Positions 57,468 to 64,000 of a stretch of DNA of 64,000 bases are shown piece after piece. The notes under the pieces were generated by a model, which worked only from the letters and a program-made list of their open reading frames with translations, did not search any database and was not told where the DNA came from. The translations under genes were made by a program, and so were the position numbers. The number at the start of each line of letters is the position of its first letter. The stretch's first letter is position 1. Origin of the DNA: Paraescarpia echinospica (Eukaryota; Annelida; Polychaeta; Sabellida; Siboglinidae); assembly GCA_020002185.1 (NCBI GenBank), contig CM034539.1, forward strand, positions 28,946,950 to 29,010,949, written 5' to 3'.

Positions 57468-58303
57468 AAATGACTTCGGAGTTAAGTGCGCATGGGTCAG
57501 GTGCAGTCGTATCTTTTAGTGGTTCTTGTGTTTATCGTTAACATCACGAATTTTTAAAACTTTTATAAATTCAAACTTACAGATGTTTAATAGCATCACT
57601 ATTAGAACATAATCTTCTAATTACATTTCCGATCAAACCCCCCTAAACTACGTTTTGTCAAATTGGCTTGCTTGGCAACCGGTTCCGAATATGGATCAAG
57701 ATGGCGCGGATGTAAACAATAAGCACTAAAGGCGCGCGTAACTAAAATCCCCCCAAACACAACTCAGATAACAGCGCATTTCTTCAAAACTTAATATAAT
57801 ATGAACTAAACAGATATTGAGTACATTAAACTACCTCCAATTATATACAACCTAGCTTAAAACATACATACACAGTTTTAGGTTAAAACACCATTTTGTT
57901 TATCATCCTACCCATCTAGCTTCCACCCTCTGAACTAACAGGCCAATCTTCGGGTGTATCATTGTCGGGACACTAACACCCCTGTGTTTTTCAAATACCC
58001 AGAGGTTCTGAGTCGGCCCAGAACCGAAAATAACATTACTATCTGACTATTTGTGTTGTTTGCACAAGCCCTCAAGCCCTGCACATGCACATTATTTTCT
58101 TTATAATTCATGGTTTATATTTTTAGTTCATATTTACTGTATTTTTAACTCATATAAAGGCAAGTTTTTTACAAGCTAATATTTTTAAGTGCATTAAATT
58201 ACAGCACTACAATAAAAAAAATTATACCTATTAAAAATCTATGGTTAGAACGCTCCATTTGCTTAGTGAGCATAAATATTAAAAAATTCTCCCAACTCTC
58301 AAC

Positions 58304-59212
58304 ATGACAACTCTGTTACTGCTACTCGGAATTTTTGCCATACTCACAGCCCCAAACAAGAGTTACAGCTCCAATACAGGTGACAGGATGTCCAAATCAG
58401 AATATCCTAGTCTGCAAGTTGACACAACTCTGGCTTCCTTTCTCCATAAACCTCAAATGACTGGTAATTCCCATATTGAGGAAGGGCCCAACAATACTAC
58501 TAACGTCAGCAACACCTTAAATTTCAGCGAAAGTGTTGGCAAGTGGAGTATAACTCTCTATATAATCTCTAAACAGAAATCCCGTTTCTGTCCCCAAATC
58601 CTGAAATTCAAAGCCAACCATTATCATCTGTTATTGATCATACTTCTCGCTGGCCAAATCGAAACAAACCCTGGACCAGTTAGTCTCTATAGTTCTGAAT
58701 CTTTATATCCTTATGGAGTATGCAGATATGAAGTAAAGGAAGATGACAGAGCACTCCTGTGTGACAAATGTGAACTCTGGTACCATACCAAATGCATAGA
58801 CACCCCCAAAATCGAATACAGCATCATGAGAAACATATCAAGCTTCTCATGGATCTGCTGCCAATGTGGTTTTCCAAATTTTGATTCGTCAGTATCTCAA
58901 ACCCAATCAGTCGCCACTACAAACCCCTTTTCACTGCTCTCTGAACTTGATGACACTAATGACAATGATTGTATAAATGATGCAGATAATATGCACCCAA
59001 AAACCTCAACTCCATCCAAAGGTTCGTCTGGTACTCGTAACACGCCTACCATCAAAAACAAAAAACATGGTCTCAGGGCAATGACCATAAACTGTAACAG
59101 TATAAAAAGCGCGACTAAACAAGCAGCCTTCCGTGTAACAATCGATCAACACCAACCAGAACTCATATTGGGTTGTGAATCCAAATTAGATAGTGTAGTT
59201 TTCTGGGAATAG
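58304..59212 (+). pseudogene. Retrotransposon polyprotein, N-terminal part: signal-like start, 2A-like motif, PHD finger
   Basis: The first 20 residues are hydrophobic (MTTLLLLLGIFAILTAP), resembling a signal sequence. Residues 109-125 read LLLIILLAGQIETNPGP, a 2A-like ribosome-skipping motif with Gln in place of the usual Asp before I-E-x-NPGP. Residues 140-188 form a PHD-type zinc finger (CDKCELWYHTKC, then SWICCQCGF), but the first Cys pair is incomplete, with Tyr at the first position. The endonuclease begins near residue 262 with LRAMTINCNSIKS. An in-frame TAG at 59210-59212 stops it; the same frame continues into the next part. Confidence 0.85.
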
Positions 59213-60628
59213 TTCATATGTAGCCATATCGCTGTCTACCGCAAAGATCGCAATGCAAATGGAGAAGTCTTTATTGCCACCAAAGACTGCCTCATTACCT
59301 CTGATGAACCTGAATTAGGCGAAAACTGCGAAATTATCTGGGCAAGCATGCAATTCAGAGACTCTAAACCGCTATATCTGGCCAGTTATTATAGACCACC
59401 AGGCAACAAAACTCAGTCACTAGACGCCCTAATCTCATCAGTAGCCAAGACTATCAATAAAAACCCACGCCAGCACCCTAACTTAATAATTGGAGGGGAC
59501 TTCAATCTACCAGATATGAACTGGACCGACTGGTTGACAACAAATACTAACACTAAAGCAATGCACGAGAAATTCATCAACTTCTTACTTGATAACTCGC
59601 TTTCTCAACTAGTTACCAGCACCACAAGACCTGTCTCAAATAGCATCCTGGACCTTCTGGTTACATCAAATCCTAATCTCATAGACAACATACAGGTGCT
59701 TCCAGGCATTTCTGATCACTGTATTGTACTGTTTGATATCAATATGAAACCTAAGTTACAAAAGAAACCACAAAGAAAGATATACCTCTATGACAGAATT
59801 GACCCCAAAACACTGCAAACCAAAGTGCATGATTTCGTCAACAACTTCTTAGCCTCAAACCCTGAAGAACAATCAGTCAACACAAACTGGGAAACAATTA
59901 GAAATGGACTGGACAAAATTGTGGATGACAATGTTCCATCAAAACTCACTAAAGGAAAACGAAATCTACCTTGGATAAAATCTGAAATCAAGCATAAGAT
60001 GAGAAAACGTGATAAATTGTTCTCAAAAGCCCATAAAACAAACACCCCATCAGATTGGAAAGCCTATCGTGAATATCGCAACTATGTTACAAAATGTATC
60101 CGCTCAGCACACCACGATTATGTCAACAACATAATTGGCAAGAATATGACTGAAAATCCAAAATCTTTCTGGTCATACGTAAAACTCACTCGCGCAGAAA
60201 ACCTAGGAATCCCAACACTTAAAACTTCTGATAAAATGTGCAGCACAGATCACGATAAGGCGGAGGCATTGAACATGCATTTCCAAAGTGTATTTAATAA
60301 GCAGACACATACACAAACGCACAGTAAAGGTCCATCTCCATATACCTCCATTCCTCACTTACACATCACAACTGCCGGCATAGCCAAACAATTATCTAGC
60401 CTAAGCCCATCAAAAGCATGCGGTCCTGATGAAATGTCACCTCGTTTCCTTAAAATTGTTGCAAATGAACTAGCTCTGGCTCTTAGATGTCTATTCCAGC
60501 AATCCTATAACCAAGAAACAGTCCCAAAACAGTGGCGCAAAGCACTAATTACAGCAATTCATAAGAGCGGTCCAAAATCAGACGCCTCCAACTACCAAAC
60601 CCATATCCTTGACCTGCTTGTGCTGTAA
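59213..60628 (+). pseudogene. Retrotransposon polyprotein: endonuclease, linker and start of reverse transcriptase
   Basis: In frame with the preceding part. It has AVYRKDRNANGEVFIATK, SYYRPPG, IIGGDFNLPDMNW and GISDHCIVLFD (the catalytic DFN and SDH). A linker follows with KHKMRKRDKLFSKAHKT and the KSFWSYVK wording seen at 33.9 kb. The reverse transcriptase starts with ACGPDEMSPRFLK. Near 60597 a small indel shifts the frame in the NYRPISL region. Confidence 0.9.
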
Positions 60629-61909
60629 AATCATGGAACACATAATCCTAAGTCATGTCGCCAAACATCTTAACACTCATAACATCCTTATTTATGAACA
60701 ACATGGATTCAGAAACTGCCTCTCAACAACAACACAACTCATAAACTCAACTAATGACTGGTCAGAAACACTAAATAAAAAAAGTCAGACTGATGTAATC
60801 TTACTAGACTTCAGTAAAGCGTTTGATAAAGTTGCTCATCACCACCTATCAGATAAATTAAACTACTACGGCATCCGAAATAACACTCTTGGCTGGATCA
60901 ATAGCTTCTTATCCCACCGTATACAATCTGTTTCAGTCAATGGCACACATTCTTCCTGGGCTAATGTCACTTCCGGAGTTCCCCAGGGATCTGTCCTGGG
61001 GCCAGTCCTATTCCTTCTATACATAAACGACATCAAGGAACAAATAAATTCAACAATCAAACTCTTTGCAGACGACAGCATCCTATACAGAGAAATAAAT
61101 AACACAAATGATCAACATATATTACAAAACGATTTAGAAACCCTCACAACGTGGACTAAGAAGTGGTCAATGAATTTCAATGTTATGAAATGTGCAGTCC
61201 TCACCATCACACGCAAACGAAACCCCAAACTATATCAATATACATTACTGGGAAAATCACTAAACCATGTTCAAAAGCACGACTACCTTGGAGTCACAAT
61301 ATCACATGACCTAAGATGGAATGATCACTGCACCAAAATAACCACCAAAGCCAGCCGCACACTCTTAAGAAGAACACTGTCACCTTGCTCACAAAATGTC
61401 AAAGAAACAGCTTATCAAACCCTTGTCCGACCACAAGTTGAATATGCCAGCGAAGTCTGGAATCCCAAAACAGCAACAGAAATTAACCGCATAGAACAAA
61501 TCCAAAGAAATGCAGCAAGATTATCTTCTCCGACTACCGAAAGGATACACATATTAAACTACTCATAAACAAACTCAACTGGGACTCGCTCCACACACGT
61601 CGCCTCATTCAACAAGCATCAATGTTTTACAAAATCCACTACCACATGATCAACATCAGTCCTCCGCCATGTTTCCAGCATGCCACACATATCTCCAACA
61701 GAATTGACCATCCACTTAAATATACCAACACAATAATTCCAACCATCAATGCATATAAATATGCATTCTACCCCAGAGCAGCATCCATATGGAACAGACT
61801 CCCACCATCTGCTGTTCTACACATCACGCCATCACTGCCAGCCTTCCTGTGTGTCGCCATGTCAGCCATCAGGGAAATGCAACCCTTGCATGGCGTCCAC
61901 ATCCTTTAA
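60590..61909 (+). pseudogene. Retrotransposon polyprotein: reverse transcriptase core and C-terminus
   Basis: The frame to 61568 reads YEQHGFRNCLSTTTQLI, VILLDFSKAFDKVAHHHL (motif A), SGVPQGSVLGPVLFLLYIND and IKLFADDSILYRE (motif C, FADD), then YLGVTISHDLRWNDH. Near 61530 a second frameshift moves the reading to the frame that ends at 61909, with INAYKYAFYPRAASIWNRLPPS, the usual C-terminal end. All catalytic Asp residues are present, so inactivation is recent. Confidence 0.9.
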
Positions 61910-62114
61910 AGCTACGAACTTATGTATATAGTGCACCACTTGTTCTTATCCACGCTTTTGTTTGTTTTTGTTGGTTTTCATTGTTTTTCTTTCTTTAATT
62001 TGAACAATCTTCTACATGATTTTTTCCCTTTTTGTTCGACTGCCCTGACGTTACGCACCGCTCAAATCCCAGTTTAGCTGTGAACAGCTATAAAGGGATT
62101 ACTACATCAAGCAA

Positions 62115-62694
62115 GCAACGTAGACAAACCAACTAGCCGACCGTTCGAAGCATCTGCCAGCCGTCCACATTCATCGTCTGTCAACCAGCCAGTCGTACCG
62201 TCAAGCCTGTACGCACCGGAACCGGAACCTCGACCCGAACTGGAGGTCGCTGTGAAACCGAAACGAGTTGAATTTTCAGGGGCCGACTCTCCCTTGTCAA
62301 ACTTTTACCCATGCAGGGTCGAAGCATTCGGTCGGGTCTTTAATTCGGTCGAGCATGCCTATCTATACAGGAAGGCATTGTATCATGGCAACGTCGAATG
62401 CACAGAGCGCATCAAAGCTGCGAAGCATGCACACTTGGCAAAACTAAAAAAGCAAACAGACTGGAGACGAGATCTGGTTGGAACGATGTCCGTGTTGACT
62501 GGATGCGACATTTGCTCCTCGCAAAGTTCAAGGCGTCAAAGGATTTGTGAGCCATATTGTTGGCAACCGGAAATGCTGAACTGGTGGAGCGTGTACCATC
62601 GAAAGAGGGCTTTTGGGGACTTGGTCGTGGCTACAAAAATGGACGAAACACTCTCGGAAAACTATTGTGCAGTGTCCGCGACAATTACTTGTAG
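62115..62694 (+). pseudogene. NADAR-family (ADP-ribose N-glycosidase-like) protein, damaged
   Basis: After leader-type sequence the frame gives FSGADSPLSNFYPCRVEAFG, then NSVEHAYLYRKALYHGN, the N-terminal signature of NADAR/YbiA-like (DUF1768) proteins with the conserved Glu-His and Lys. Near 62480 the frame changes. The other frame gives WMRHLLLAKFKASKDL, a TGA at about 62548, then LLATGNAELVERVPSKEGFW, GLGRGYKNGRNTLGKLL and a stop at 62692-62694, the family's C-terminal FWG-G and G-N-LG signature. NADAR enzymes cleave N-glycosidic bonds, including ADP-ribose from modified bases or nucleotides. Three lesions (retrotransposon, frameshift, nonsense) make it inactive. Confidence 0.85.
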
Positions 62695-62774
62695 ACACTG
62701 CGTTGTGTAATGTCCACAGTTCATTGCAAGACTCTGTGTCATAGCAGTGACGAAACAATGTTCATTCTCTTGTT

Positions 62775-62862
62775 CTTGTAGTTATGGAGCATGACGTTTG
62801 TGTTATACACGAATAAAATGTGCAAACCTTATCTTGTGTCTTTTTTCGTAGTGTAATACAAT
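62775..62862 (+). terminator. Shared 3' end with polyadenylation signal, copy 2
   Basis: gacgtttgtgttatacacga, then ataaaatgtgcaaaccttat and a T-rich tract. It is homologous to 55895-55975 after the Cys/His gene. AATAAA is at about 62813. Confidence 0.8.
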
Positions 62863-62990
62863 CCACCACAATGGACAGGTTTACCTCGTGAAATTCCACC
62901 GCTTCCACCACAATGGACAGGTTATCGCGTTAAATTCCACCGCTTCCACCACAATGGACTGGTTATCGCGTGGGACATACAATCGATCAC
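62863..62990 (+). repeat. 42-bp tandem repeat, about three copies
   Basis: ccaccacaatggacaggtt starts at 62863, 62905 and 62946, each followed by a (c/t)cgtgaaattccaccgctt type segment. Confidence 0.85.
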
Positions 62991-63813
62991 AGGAAGAGTG
63001 TTCAAGAGAGATCATATGGGGAATATTCTGTCCATTATTTAACAGAAATATATGAAATGACAAATAAAATCGTGTTGATACTATGGATGAGTGTGTTTGT
63101 TTTTAGTTTTCATAATCATCAAGATACACCTCACTTTTACCTGTTTCAGTGACAACAATTCATTGCTGAAATCACTTGTCCTGACGCTCACTACGACATC
63201 TGTGTAACACCAAACACTTATACCAAAGAGTGACAAGAACCAAACTTGTCGGACAAACGAAACACCAAACACTTAGATCAACGAGCGACAAGAATCAAAC
63301 ATCACATACCTTCATGTCAAGAGACGATCATCTGTTCGGATTCACATCCAACGAGACGACCATAGGACTCGTATGAAGTATCGCTTCTTTTAATGGAAAA
63401 CATATGTATATGAAACATCCGTCTTTACAACGTAACAATTCTATATTTACAAATAGTGCGAGCGATCAGACACGATACGACCTTCTCGAGAGTCGAAAAA
63501 GGAAAGACCGGAATCGTCAGAAGTATGGTATATACACTAGTTTTCGGCGTCATCTCATTTGCATAACCAATCAGACCGAACGTACATCACGTGACTTCCC
63601 TTAACACAAAAACTGTGCACGTTCATGAGAGGCGACATCCGACGCCACTCAACGGACACCAATGTAATTAGTCAGAGTATTACCATCTACCAGCCATGAT
63701 AGATCTCTATTCGTTGACACACTTCGTTCCTAGTAGAGGCTGCCATAGCAAGCGAATTTGAAAACTGCTGACCGTGTCTGTATTCACTCGTTTGTGGTGT
63801 GCTGTTAATGTAG
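62991..63813. other. Non-coding part of the element
   Basis: A duplicated phrase, caccaaacacttagatcaac with a gagcgacaagaa continuation, lies at about 63207-63235 and 63262-63295. An E-box CACGTG is at 63588-63593 but has no TATA at the usual distance. No gene seen. The end may be an intron: the next frame begins directly after gttaatgtag. Confidence 0.5.
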
Positions 63814-64000
63814 TTACACTTCACCCTCTTCAACGAAGCGAACAAGGATCTGCACCGTCTCGTTCAATCTCAGATCGTCGGAGGTCCGCCTATCATCTTC
63901 GCGCATCATCACGAGGCCGACGTGACCGTTCTACGCCGCTCCGAGTACGACAAGTCGGCCCACCCCTGTCGCTCGATAGTGGGCTACGATGCGAACGGCC
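63814..64000 (+). CDS. Possible family-B DNA polymerase-like protein, partial, runs off the window
   Basis: An open frame of 62 codons from just after tag at 63811-63813 (perhaps an exon start after a 3' splice site) to the window end. It contains FNEANKDLHRLV, QIVGGPPIIFAHHHEAD and ends with IVGYDANG. The combination of a GGP-IIF...HE region and a GYDAN motif reminds me of invertebrate mobile-element proteins whose YDANALY-like motif corresponds to motif A (DxxSLYP) of protein-primed family-B polymerases. Only the beginning is visible, so this is tentative. Base use is more GC-rich than most of the window. Confidence 0.45.

Larger units (their letters stand above)
57468..62114 (+). mobile_element. 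Near-complete non-LTR retrotransposon inserted in the NADAR gene
   Basis: The boundaries come from the interrupted leader repeat on both sides. About 830 bp of 5' untranslated sequence is followed by a single long polyprotein region (58304-61909) and a 3' end with T-rich tracts and a terminal caagcaagcaac. No clear target duplication was seen, as is common in CR1-like elements. Only three lesions break the polyprotein: a nonsense codon and two frameshifts. Confidence 0.85.
54067..64000 (+). mobile_element. Left part of a putative virus-like or self-replicating DNA element
   Basis: The left edge is inferred where 53925-54066 stops matching 49590-49731 (gaagagttaca, then divergence). To the right, gene density, base composition and promoter style change. 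Contents in order: a degenerate cctggcgg repeat, an RPA-like gene, a Cys/His gene, a small basic gene, a leader plus NADAR gene (interrupted by a retrotransposon), and a possible polymerase-like frame that leaves the window. Genes share promoter, leader and 3' sequences. No capsid, integrase or protease was seen, so the class (Polinton-like, endogenous virus or other) is open. Confidence 0.55.

Noticed and set aside
63404..63604. 66-codon frame before the polymerase-like region
   Set aside because: No leader motif, promoter spacing or homology; it ends at an E-box without a TATA.
1..64000. tRNA or rRNA genes
   Set aside because: No cloverleaf with A and B boxes or rRNA-like stretch was recognised by eye. 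A covariance-model scan was not possible here.

Overview
This is repeat-rich nuclear DNA from an animal genome, most likely a marine invertebrate; the phylum cannot be fixed from this window. Evidence: broken non-LTR retrotransposons of several clades (CR1/L2-like, RTE-like, and a type with a PHD finger and 2A-like motif), nested hAT and piggyBac DNA transposons, a PIF/Harbinger relic, many minisatellites, polyadenylation signals, TATA promoters and possible splice junctions. There is no bacterial-style operon, tRNA, rRNA or CRISPR array. A run of exactly 1000 N (2447-3446) is an assembly gap.

Layout. 1-2446 is the 5' part of a CR1/L2-like retrotransposon whose second, nearly identical copy lies at 40607-44183 (offset 40606, drifting to 40605). 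3.5-10.1 kb holds two copies of a repeat with a minus-strand SGNH-hydrolase-like relic, a minus-strand relic of a cell-surface receptor (EGF module plus membrane helix), a minus-strand reverse transcriptase relic and minisatellites. 10-20 kb is mostly non-coding, with fold-back and MITE-like elements and a PIF/Harbinger N-terminal fragment. 21.8-26.7 kb is a hAT element carrying a nested piggyBac element with clear TTAA ends. 27-31.5 kb is a second relic of the CR1/L2 5' region, split by about 3.7 kb that includes a 766-bp tandem duplication. 33.5-38 kb holds two more reverse transcriptase relics and a fourfold tandem array of a reverse transcriptase C-terminus. 38.7-54 kb is dominated by minisatellites (46-bp, 22-bp and 60-bp units) and their flanking repeats.

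The most interesting part is 54,067 to the window end. A sharp boundary, found by comparison with a paralogous flank at 49.6-49.7 kb, marks the start of a different kind of DNA. It has compact intron-poor genes, strongly similar promoters (an E-box CACGTG 28-29 bp upstream of a TATA box), a shared N-terminal leader and a shared 3' end. The genes encode an RPA-like OB-fold/zinc protein, a small Cys/His protein, a small basic protein and a NADAR-family (ADP-ribose N-glycosidase-like) protein. At the extreme right edge is the beginning of what looks like a family-B DNA polymerase-like reading frame. I read this as the left part of an integrated virus-like or self-replicating DNA element. It is damaged: an in-frame TGA where a zinc-ligand Cys is expected, frameshifts, a lost start codon, and a 4.6-kb retrotransposon inserted in the NADAR gene. 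This is inference, because no capsid, integrase or right terminus is visible.

Almost every coding feature here is a relic. The best preserved are the piggyBac transposase (one nonsense codon and one late frameshift), the 57.5-62.1 kb non-LTR element, and the small genes of the right-hand element.
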